64,000 nt of DNA from Macrocystis pyrifera (lineage: Eukaryota > Sar > Phaeophyceae > Laminariales > Laminariaceae), in contig JASSKH010000007.1 in NCBI GenBank assembly GCA_031763025.1, forward strand, positions 12,382,454 through 12,446,453, read 5' to 3'. The notes beneath the pieces are model-generated. The model had not been told where the DNA came from. It saw only the letters and a program-made list of their open reading frames with translations, and did no database searches. This document shows, in pieces, positions 24,001 to 36,000 of this stretch. Both the position numbers and the translations under genes were made by a program. Each line of letters starts with the position of its first letter. Position 1 is the stretch's first letter.

Positions 24001-27000
24001 ACATTGGCACATCTGTGTATCTAAACCCTTCTCCTCCCGGTTATTGGTGTACCTCTCTCTTCCTTCCGGCAGGTTCGGGTCCCCTACACGAATCTGAGGA
24101 CCAACGCCCCAAAAGGTAGGGTGGACCGTGACTGGCCCAAGTCCGGCGGGAAGGCCTCATAGCCTCGGTTTTTGTTAGTGGGTGAGCTCGCGCAAGTCCC
24201 ACACTACCCGATGAGATGACTCTCCCGGGTGGCTATTTCCACCGCACCTGCTCCTCTCGGGGATCAGGTCGGGTCAACGTGCCCAAACTCCAGGGGTAAC
24301 AGCAGCCTGTTCTGATGTTGCAACGGAAGCTATGGGCTAAATTGACACACGACACGAAATTGGAACGTGGAAGTGTGGTGAGCTTAAAAGCTTTATATTT
24401 ACCAATCCTCCGGAGGATAAAAAATAAATACAAAAAAACTACACGAATCCATTGGCCGTGCAAATACGTTTTCAATCCTATATTTTCTCTTAACCCCTCG
24501 TATATCCCCAAGTGTTTGTCTTCTTTCGTCTTATTTCTTAGCGCTAGCCTTTCCCTTATTTGTCATTTCTTTTACTTCTGTCTTGTACCCCCAAACGTCT
24601 CTATGGACAGCATCTATTCATGGTTTCCTCTTTTATCCTTTCATACTTTGCCGACTGCGCTATCCCACCTTATTCCAGCTCGCCCTTTTGTTACTTTCTC
24701 CCATACAGCCCTACCAGCGATGGCTGGCAACCTCTTTTTGGGCACGTTATTTACCACTGGTATATACTGCTATTTCAACATTTTCCCGTCTCTATTTGTC
24801 TTAAGTGGGTGCCTTCCCAGTTAATCATAGAGTACTGTATTTCTCGTCGTACTCGAGCATCCTACTACTTTTTTCAGCCTCTGTCATCTGTGCTGTCTCC
24901 AGCTGAAACACGAAGTTCGCGTTCCTTCCCCATATTTCTACTGCATATTATAACTTTGTTACAATCACATTCATCAGGATACATATCTTAATCCTAGTGC
25001 CAAGGGGGGGGGGGGGGGGGGGGGCTCATGTCCTGCACGGTCGTAGTCGTATGACCATAGCGGGGATACCGGTATACTGCAGCGGTAAATTTAGCCCACC
25101 AGCGATGGACCGGGCTTTTTTTGCCAACTCGCCACTTGGTGTTGCTGACGATTGTACACGAACCTTCTGGGGTAGAGCTGTGAGTTGGATAGCCAAAAGG
25201 CACCAGCTAGGTGCTGGATGACTAGGCATCATAGCTGGTTGTACAGCGGTGCCAACTATCCGGCTATTAGGGTTTCCCTGCTCATGGTAGGCTTTTTTGC
25301 TACGGGGTGCGCCAGCCAAGTAATCTAGCCGGGAAGTCCAGCCAACCCGCACCCCTACCCTGGGGAGTAATCCAGAGGGGGAAGGCGTCCAAAATACATG
25401 GTGCTAAATACAACATCGGCCGCACGAAGCAGCAAGAGTCGCTAGGGCAGAGTGCGTGTCCGAACAACAGTGAAAAGCTGTACAACACAGACGCAGTACG
25501 ATGACACCTGTACTGCTGCTACTGCATGCTCCCCCCGGAACAAGAACGCTCACTATGTCGCTTCTTAGGTCGCCATACAGGGTACCTGGGTCCCAAATCA
25601 TCTCGTCACAATCTAGTCCTTGGTCACAAAGACAGGCTTCAGCAAATTAGCCACTACAACCGCCGGGGGGAGAAAGGAAGTAAGGTTGGCGTCATGAGGG
25701 CCGCACGCGATGAAACTCGAAACACGAAAAGTGGAGGAGAGCACTTACTGATTTGAAAGTGAGAAATGCTGTTTGGGTGAAGGGGGGGGGGGTGGCGTAC
25801 TCTTTTGTTGCTTGCCTTGGTCATTTGACCAATGACCACGCATGCCTTTCGAGACGGAGCATCGTTCCTACTCCTAATAGAGACACCTCCAACAAATGAG
25901 CGCTCATTACGTTGTTTCCATATATTACATCGAAACTTTTTGCTAATCTCATCCCCTTCCTGTTTGGTCGCCTGTGGTCAACATCTATCTCTTAGGATAA
26001 CGATCGTTTTCCGCTGCCATCTAGTGCATCAAACTCCTCCATGTCACATTCGTCTATTTCCCTCATCTCCTCTTCTTACGCATTCCGTCCCTTCTTGTAT
26101 ATTTCACATTCTCCTACCATGTGAGTTCTACTCTATTGCTTTGCCGCACGGGCACATCTGTGCATCTACTTCCTCCTCCTTCCGGCTACTGGTATACGTC
26201 TTTCTTCTTTCTGGCAGGTCCAGGTCACCTACACGAAAGAGCAGTTTCAGCGTTTTCGCGAAGTCCGTTAGGCCGTGCAAAAGCGTTTTTATTCCTATTC
26301 CTTCTCTCAATCCCCCGTATATCTCAAGAGTTTTTCTGATTCCACCTTGTTTCTTAGCGCTAGCCTTTCCCTTCTTCCTATCACTTCTACTTCTTCCTTG
26401 TACTTCCCAAACTTCCCGGCGGACATCACCTCTTATTGGTTTCCCCCTATATATCCTTCCATACTTTCTCAACTACGCCATCCTATCTTATTCCAGCTCG
26501 CCCTTTTGTTACTTCCTCCCATACAGCCCTATCAACTATGGCTGGCAACCTCTTTTTGGCATGTTCTACTCTCTATATTGCCATTTCAACTTTCTCATGT
26601 CTCTATTTGGATAGACCCTCGCATCCGTGCAATGCCGGGACGGAGCACGTCGGGTTTTCACCGACCAGACAGTTATTGCTTGCACCAAGCGCGAAGCGTC
26701 GTGAGGTGTTCGGCGAGTTACATGAAGGGTGGGCTACATCCTGCTAATAACCGCTTATGAAGCGGACTTCCATATGGATGACGGCGCGCGGGGGGGGGTA
26801 CTACTCGGCGGAAGGAGAGTTGAGGTCGGCTGCCGCACGGGGTTATGGTCGTTGCGACCTCCGCCCCCGCCCCCGCGCTCCTCTTGAGGCACAGGTACGT
26901 ACGTAGTATAATGGGGCAAACCTTCCGGGAAGAGGAGAAAAAAATAAAGAGAAGGGTTGTGTGCATCACGCAAACGCGCGGTCTGGGGGAGCGCGAAGAA

Positions 27001-30000
27001 ATAACTGAACAATGTTAACACAATCGGGGCCTGCGTAAGGCGATCAAAACAAGGACAAGTATAGTTTCACCAGCCGAAATCTGCTTCTCTTGTCAAGAAT
27101 CAACCATGAGCCTCTTTAAAAACCTGGGCAAAAACCAATCGAAAATCACAGGAAAGCGGGAGCAAATAAACCTACTCTAAAACCTATACTTCATGTACTA
27201 TATACAAGAGGGGATGGGTAGCAAAGAGCCCGACCCACGACCTCAAACTTTGAATTCAGAAATCAGTTGACTATCGAGTGCCATGTTCTTGAAACCTACT
27301 CCCCGCAATGAAAAACAAACAAATAGCCCGCCTTCTCCAGGACCCCCCCCCCCCCCCCTCCTCCGGCGACGCCCGTCCTCAACCTTGCTGCTGCCATTTA
27401 CCACGCTTTCACTGCAACAACCTAGCCATATACTCTGTCGATATCACACATCATACTTACTTTCACTGCGAGCAATGTTTGCTGCCCTGTCGGCATCACC
27501 ACACACATCTCATGTTTCACTGAAGTAGCTAGCCAACAATTACTCGTGTCGCTCTCGCTCAAACTCATACAACCCTTCAGGCTTGATTTATAGCACAGCG
27601 AACAAAAAGGCGACTCGCGCGACCACATCAATCAAGCGTTTAGGTGGAGGAAAAGCGCGCGTCGGCACTACGAGTACCACCATGCTGAGCACATATCGTA
27701 CGTACGCCTCCTTACATTGCCGTCCGGACAGATCGCCTACACGAGTAGCCTGGGCTGCTTCGTGTGTGGTCGATATTTTTGAACATGTTCTCCATCTGCA
27801 GTATATTCACGCCCCTGCAGGGGTAACAGACGATCGTTTGCTTGCACTTAATACGTCCCAACTTCTGGGCGAAAATCGTAGCCGCGTCTCCGAGGATATC
27901 CTCCCACGATTTATCAAGGTCAAAGCCTCGCTGCCTGTGCAGCAAAGAGAGCTGCATCAGCAGCTCAAGGCGTCCCACCGAAAGCTTGCTGCGGGACTCA
28001 GAACTGATTCTGCTCTGGGCCGAAAGGCCGCGTTCGCACTCGATGGACGAAAGCGTCTGCACGATGTAATCTTCAAGAGCTTGTACAGGTTAGGGTAGTC
28101 ACCTCCGCGCGACCGCTGAACCTTCCTCCAAAAGGCCGCACACAGCTTAACAAAGGTCTCGCTCAGTTCCTTGCGCCGTCTCTCTCCCTACCCCAACGCG
28201 CGCCCCGCCGCTGGGTCCGCCTCCGACCCCTCCTTCTCCCCGTCGCCTTCACCAGCTGCACTTGCGCCATGGGTCACTTCTGCAGTCGTTTCGAGGGATG
28301 AGAGGTCTGACGGTTCGACCACCCCCCTCGTGTCTCCTCACTACTCACCTGGGGACAATTGCAGCGAAACGGCGTCCATGCGTTCCCGTCGTTCACCCCT
28401 AGGGTCTGGTCCACACGTGTACAGAACAGCCTTCTTGGAGGCCTCGAACGCCTCCTTACTCGGCCTGGTGTCTGGATTCATTGGCACGAATCTCCAGTGC
28501 GACCTCTTCCTTCCTGAGACGCTCGTTCGCTGCCAGGGCCGTGGCATGTCCCGCGTTTGCTCTCGAAAACGTGAGCAGCACTGCGTAGTTCTTCACCAGA
28601 GCGGTGACCGCCGTTCCACGGCTCAGGACACTAATACCACAGCATTCGTGGACGTCAGGGACGTAGCTCATCGAACTCCGAAGGATTCTCAGCTTTGCCT
28701 GCCCGAGAGGGCTGTGATGTAGGTAGTCGTTAACCTGGGGGCAGCGGAGGACACAGTAGGAAGGCCAGACCGCCACAGCGATTACCGGTCATCGCCCAAC
28801 AGCACAACACCAATCGGTGGAGCTGTTAGTTGACACGGTTGAAGCCGCCAATTATATTTTAGTCGGACCAATACTCGGTCGTTTTCCGGAGGTGCCGACT
28901 ACCAGGTACCATGTATAAAACTTCTTGCTAATCGGACACGTGTGCCATCCTTACTAGCGTCAATACACCAATACAACACAAAGCACCTCGCTTGTGCCTG
29001 CGTCTAAGAACTCGTGTACCTTTAGAGCCGTGTAGCCAGCCCAGCGAAGTCGAGCGGTCAGTAGACTGGCTATACACCCCGCAATATTTTCTCCCGCAAA
29101 AAAAAAATCTTCCAAGACAAGTGGCCGGGAACGAACTCGTCTGGTTGCCAAAGAGGAGCTAGCGTGGCGTGCGTTGAGGTCGTTCGGCGAGAAATTAAGA
29201 CATGACAGCCACCAAGATAGGGCCGGCCTTACCTCCCACACCACATAATCCGTCTCAATCGTCAGCTCCACGCTTGCGCACGCACTGTCAGCTCCAAAAC
29301 CTGATATGTGCGTCACGCAGTGGACCTTGACGAGGTACGGGTTGTTCTGCGCTAGGAAGGTAGCTGCTCCTGCTCGATCGTCGACCATGGCTGATGTCCC
29401 GTCGCTCGCAAAGCCCATGACCTTGTGAGCGTCGGCACCAGACGGCGCCTTCATTGTACCGCTAATGACCTGTTGATAACGTAAAAACAAGGCTAATGGT
29501 TGGTAAAATATAGTCGAACGTAGGTGTTGTACACGGCCAATCGTAGGAACACAGCACCACAAATCAAGCCGGGTCTCTTCAGGTACATGCAGTAAGCTCC
29601 GTCGTTTCAGCTATCGTACTCGCACCAGGATTCGCGCACTACTTCATGCTCTATGATGCTACGTAGAACGCCAGATCAAAGGATATAGATACAAGTGTTC
29701 ACCAAACTGTGCGCAAGCTGACCTTCTCTATTTGCTCGCCTGTAGCCCACGCAACCTCGTCAGTATTTGGGGTAACCTTGAGAATCGGCGCCAACGCAAG
29801 CATGCCGGTGTGCGGCATTAAGCCTTCCTGATATTGTGCGCGACGTGGGCAACAAACGAAGCAAACTTGTTAGACTACTCGGCAAGAAATCGTGCAACGA
29901 TAAAAAAACACAAGGCTGAACACCAATTCAGTGACAAAAATGGCGGTGTACACACAGATTCTCTGACCCTGTGAGCTTGCAAAGAGACGCGAAAGAGATT

Positions 30001-33000
30001 TCGACTGGACTGCATGCATTATTTTATCACCTCTCAGTGGACCGCCATGAAGATGATGTTCGACTCGGCGTTGTCTGCGCTCTCGACTACCTGCAAACCA
30101 AGGACCTCTGATGCCCCCAGCTTCGCGTGGAAGCGTCGGTTGGTTGCCGCGGCAAGAGCTGCTAGTAGTCGCCAGACATCATCACCGCTTTCGAATATTG
30201 GCACGGGAAACAAGTTGGAACCGCATGTCCTCTGCAGCATAGCCGGGTCGGGGACTGCCCGACATCGTTCCCTTCCTGCGCAAGATGGGCAGTCATCCGC
30301 AGCGCATTTATGACGTGTTCTCGTACCTTCGGCACCTGTGCATGTTGCGGTTGGAAAACAAAACACAAACCGCGCAAAAAGACATAAACATGCAAGATAA
30401 CAATGACTTAGGCATAATCGACACAGGAAGTGAAATAATAGATACATCATTGCCTACAGGTATAGACTACGGGGGACCAAGAGCACCAAATCAGCGTCTG
30501 CCAGCTACCGTGCATGGGCACAGCCTAACAATTTATACGAAGTAGCAGCACACCACAGTTGCAGATGTGTGCCTACCACATGGTAAACCACGCGCAAATG
30601 TACTGATGCATAAGTGGCAAGTACTGCCACAGTAGTTGTCTCTATAGCTCCTCGTTGTCGAAGAGCTGCAAGCCCGTCATCGTTAGGCGGCTGCCAGCTT
30701 GTCCTGTTTCGTCTTCGTGAAATGCCGGGTAACGACATGATCTCCACAAGAGGTGGGCACGTTCTGTCCCTCGCTGTCATCGCGACCTTGGATGTCGGGA
30801 ACTCGCCGAAGCTACTGGCGCATCGCATCAGCCTTCGCTCTCCCTGCTGTATATACGACGGTGAGGTTTAGAAACGTCGGGTTTGCACCACTCACTCGCC
30901 TTTCGCTGCCACCGGTATCTCCTTCTGTTGGTTCGCAAGTCGCTTGGCAAGCCGTGCCTGCGCCTGTATACAGAAGGCTGGGCTTGCCAAATGGCTTGCG
31001 GACTAACACAAGGAGACAGCGGCGAGCGTGGACTTGGTGCAGACTCGACGTTTCGAACTCGAGACCTTGCCGTCGTGCAGCAGGAAACGCGAGTGCTGCT
31101 CGGGTGTCTTGCAAGACGCGCGCAGGTTGCCTCAATCGCCAAACTGCAACGAGCGCAGGTGTGGCTCGCCAAGTGACTTGTGGACACAAATAAAAGAAAT
31201 ATAGCGGCGAGCGAGGACCTTGGTGCAGACCCGACCATTCGTAACCTCGCCGTCGTAAATACAGCAAAAAGAGCAAGTGCTGCTGCGCTTGCGTCGTTAG
31301 CCTGGACGCGTTCCCGACGTGCAAGGTCGCGATGAGTGTGAGACAGAACATGTGCACCAGGTCTTTCCGAGACCCTGTCGTTACCCGGCACAAGGAGACG
31401 GAACGAGGCAAGGAGTCAGTCACAGCACGAGGACGGCCTTGCGACTCTTCGACAACGAGAAGCCATGAAGAGAACTGTGTGCCAGCGAGTACAAGGACCA
31501 AGTACAGAACCTACATAGGAAGGTATTTTGGTGTAGGTAAGGCCGACTATTATGGGATCGGGAAAACAGAAAACAAAACAGGTTTTCCCCTATGTAGTCA
31601 ACGTGCCCTAGCGCCAGTGGCAACAGCAGACTGTTCTGATGTTGTAACGGGAACTATGGGTTAAATTGACATACGACACGAATTTTGAACGTGGAAGTTT
31701 GGTGAGCTTAAGCTTTATTTTTACCAATCCGCCGGAGGATTAAAACAAAAAGACTTTGTGGTGGTGAAACCCACACAAGGCTCTGGCTTCTTTTTTTCTG
31801 TTCCAAAATCTGCCCGAGGCAGCAAAAAAAAAAGCGCATTTCGACAGAGCACTAACCGCCGCCACCGAGTGCTCGCCTCACACAGCACGGGTCACTACAG
31901 CGCTTTGAGGGTGTATGCTCCACTGAGCAGAGAGTCGTCAGTGCTAAGTTTTAGGGTAGTAGGCGGTCTGTGTCTGGAGGTTTCACTTGGGGTGTGGTAG
32001 CCCGATCCATTAATGTCTCAACTTCTTGCTGGACAGAACGGGAGGTCATTTCCGATCAGAAAACGTTCATACAGAAAATCAAGCGAAGCCTCCAGACACA
32101 AGCCACCCGCGACCCTCAAACTTGGAGGCGAGGACCGCCAGCAAATAGAGCATACATCCACGGATGTTTTAGCGTGATCTGTGATCTAAGAAGCGAGGGC
32201 TCGCGGCGGCGGTGGGTGCTATGTCCGAAAAGCACGCGTTTTTTTTCCTATGGGCACCGTACAGAAATGGCTCATCACTACCGACTTAACTGTTCGCAGG
32301 TTTCTGCACGATGAAGGGAAGGCCTAGTCTGGATTCTGGATTCCGATCCCGTAGTCGTCGGCCTAAGCACGATTTACTACATGTCAGGCCTGTCACTGCA
32401 GCTGCATGCTTCGAACATTGCCACCGTGCCTACCGTATACAGTACCAGGTATGCTTGTTTAGTAAACTGCTTCTGCGATGCTGCAACAACGTTGTGTCTA
32501 CAGTAGTATGTATCAGGGCATTAATTAGGGTTCCGCCGGCTGTTGCGCGCAACTAGAGCAGAAAGGGCAGGCGTGTTGCGCGCAACAAGGGGTGCGTGCA
32601 TGTTAGCCCTGGCAGACCCCCCCCCCCCCCGGAGGGTAGCGGAGGGTGGGGGCGACGGAGGCAAAAAAAATACGATAAAAGCGTGGATTTATGCCCGAAA
32701 ACAAATTGACAACGTGCGTTTAGACGCCTAAAAGCGTTTTTCTTATCGTCTGCGGCGAGACTGTAAAAAGGTGTCTCATTTTTTTTCCTCGCCTCGGGCG
32801 AAAAAAAACACACGAAACTCGTATTGCCCCGCGCGCAACACGCCTTTCGGCGTCTGTTCCACAAAACCGCAATTGCGGCTGAAATGCTGTCGCCAGCGCA
32901 ACAGCTTTGGATTTTTAATGCCCTCTGGTATGCGTGTACATACATGTGTGCAGTGTATTGATGTCCATGTTTTCACACGGGCAATAACCAGAAACAGGTA

Positions 33001-36000
33001 TATATGGTCCGCTTTCACTCAAAAGCAGGTATGTACTCACATCAAGTAAAAAATACACCCCACGAGCCACGCGATTAGCGGAATGGACATCGTACCTGTT
33101 TATGAGGAATATTGACACAGATACAACTGACTATGGTTTTTATGCCTGGGTTTCGACTGATTTGGTCACGAGTTTTGTTCAACCACTTGCGTATAATGTG
33201 ATTTGTGTCCCACCGCTGCTGCGATGGCTCTTCTGTTATTCCGTCTTCTTTTGAGCCCTTTCGCCTTTCACTGTTAATTCACTCTGTTCAACTATTTTGC
33301 GCACCTGGGTACGTGCGTCTTTATGCTCGTACAAGTATGTACAAACCATCCGCCTACCGTGTATCACGAACGAAAGCACACCTCTCTTTAGATGACACCC
33401 CCCCCACACATGAGCACACCCGGTGATACACATACTGGTAATTTTTTGGCCCGTCTTTCGATCGCCACTTCATCACCAACGGCACGTTGAATACCACGCC
33501 CCCTCCGGAGATGCGTCTGAAAACAGCATCAAACTCCAAAAATATCACACCGCCTGGCAGATACAATTCACCCACAACCTTGTTACTATTTACTCTTGCT
33601 ACTGTGCCCTAAGCCCCAACTACCGGCGCCGGTAGTAGGTTTGTGGCCAATCACGAAACTTATCGCGTGACATTCCTTGTGGTCATTGTTGCTTTACCAG
33701 GTATCTCGGAAACAAACCAGTGCGCAATGCTACGGCGGTGTATTATTGTTCGGGGCGTTGTCTAGAAGCACAGGTTTCACATGATTGTAGCAGCAGTTCG
33801 TTCTTCAGCGGGGCAAGGGCCTCTGAGGTACAATCCTTTGACATCATTGCATCCCTATGGTGATACCTGCAACCAGGGCATACGGCATCAAGTACTTAGG
33901 GCTCCGGCGACTGTTCCGTGAAGCGCAACGTGAGCTGGAAAGCGCGTTGCGCTCACGCGCCGCAGGCGTTCAGCTCCCCCACAGGGGCCTCCGGAGACAA
34001 AAAAAAAAATGCGGCAATTGCGTTAACATACGCCCGAAAACCACTTGACGAATAGTGTTTTAAGAGCTTTTTTTCGACCACGGCGAAAACAAAAAAAGTG
34101 ACTGAATTATTATATTTCCCGCCTCGGGCGGGAAGGGCATGCTCAACAGGTTTTTCGCCAGCGGCATAAAAGGTTGCACGGCGCGAAACCTGGTGTTGCA
34201 CTGCGCGCAACACACCTTCAAACGCCTGCTGCACTACACTAATCAGCAATGACTTCCAACGAGGAAGTTACGCTAGCGCAACAGCTACTTCATGCCCTAG
34301 CGGTAACCGTTCTGCAGCATTGCAGTAAGGCAGGGATCTTCGATGTCATCTCCGGTTTCAGGCGTGGGCCTTACCATCACCGGCAGTATTGCGTGGGAAT
34401 GGAAAAGCAAGCTGGTCTCAGATCAATGCCTCTCACATGCTAGCACACCCCTTGTTATCACACCCCTTGTTGTCGGTATCACCCTCTTTTGATGTCGATC
34501 CCCTTGCTATCACACCCTCTTCTTATCACGGCACCTGCAATCTGGACGGGGTCCTTAGCATTCATTACCCCGTTAGTACACATCGTCGTTATCACGCCCC
34601 CCCCCGTTACCACACCGCCTAGCTGCGGGGCTCCCGTGCATGTTGCATATCACCGGGGATGCATTAGATATCGCACCCCCCCACAACAGCACACCCGGTG
34701 ACAGTATTTTTAAAGGCCAAAATATTTATCACCGGGGTGTGCTTTCTTCCGTGTTATTCGGTATTTATATCACATACCAGCACAAACCTCATACAACTGC
34801 TGCACTACTCTTGAAGGGTACGACACAGGTATACGCTGAAACCAAGCAAAAAAACATGTGCTTGCCACCAGAACTCTGCTTCTAAGCACCCCGCTCCCGC
34901 TTGGCACCCTGACCCTACCCGCCAAGCGCGGTTCCCGCTGGAATAACAGGGCTGGGCCCAGGTGCTATAAACAGACGGGAGGGGGAAACTCGAGGGCCAA
35001 ATGCATCGAGAGCTTCGGCAAACGAGCTATCGATATGTATACTACAGAACATTTACTATAGAAGAGGTAGACTGTGGAGCATGTTGGTCATTGGACGTCG
35101 AAAAGAGGCTGGGTCGATCACTATTAAAGCAGTGGAAAATTCAGCGTGTTGGCCGTCAGGGACCCAAGAGAGGCTCGACCTCTACTAGCGTGCCGCACCC
35201 AGGATGGAACCGGTTGCCCGCGGTTCCGTCTTGGGGCTTAGCGTTCTTGTCGCTGTGTTCGAGCTCGCAGCGTGAGTGTAGGTGAAAGGACAGTAGGTCT
35301 ACAGTATCTCTATTGGTGCAAGTTGTGACTGCTGTACAAGGAGTATCGGAGGAACGAGTGCTGCTGTAAAAAAAACAGCAGCGTCACGGATACTCGACAT
35401 CACATCACAGCCGTCAGGCGGAAAAACAGAAAGACCAGGAGAGCACGAAAATCTCCCGGCGTACCGCGGACTAACAGCGGCTGCACCAGTCGCATCGCGC
35501 GGCGCGACGGAAGGATGGCGGCTATGGCACTCTCGAACGCAGTCACCGGAGAAGACATAAAATAATCTGCAGAGCACCAAAACAAAAAAAGGTTGCGTAC
35601 GTACAAGAAGAGCGAGTAGCCGAACTTTTCGTCGGAAAAAAAAATGACCTTGAGTAGGGAACCAAAAGCGTCCTGCCGACGACGCCATTGTTAAGTGTGA
35701 GGGCAGTACGGACCTACAGACAGACTATTGCTGTGCAGGTAGTGATTCTGGTTTTGCTCTGGTCACTCACACAAGGCGCCTGGAGGTTATCATTCTTGTC
35801 ATTCTTGTATTAGTTGCTCGCTTGCTCGCCACATGTCTTCTGAACGAGGGGGGGAGACATTCATCAGCCAGGCAGGCAACAACGCCTGTCAGGTAGATAA
35901 GGGGACACTTGCTACAAATTATAGCGCCGCAACAGGGGAGAGGGGATACCATATCATTACACTACCCGGACCTTATCCCACCCGGACCTGAGCCCTCCAA

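Noticed and set aside
24095-24300. 7SL-RNA origin of the SINE head
   Set aside because: Only a GTCCCA...CTAC...GAG similarity is visible, too weak to support the claim.
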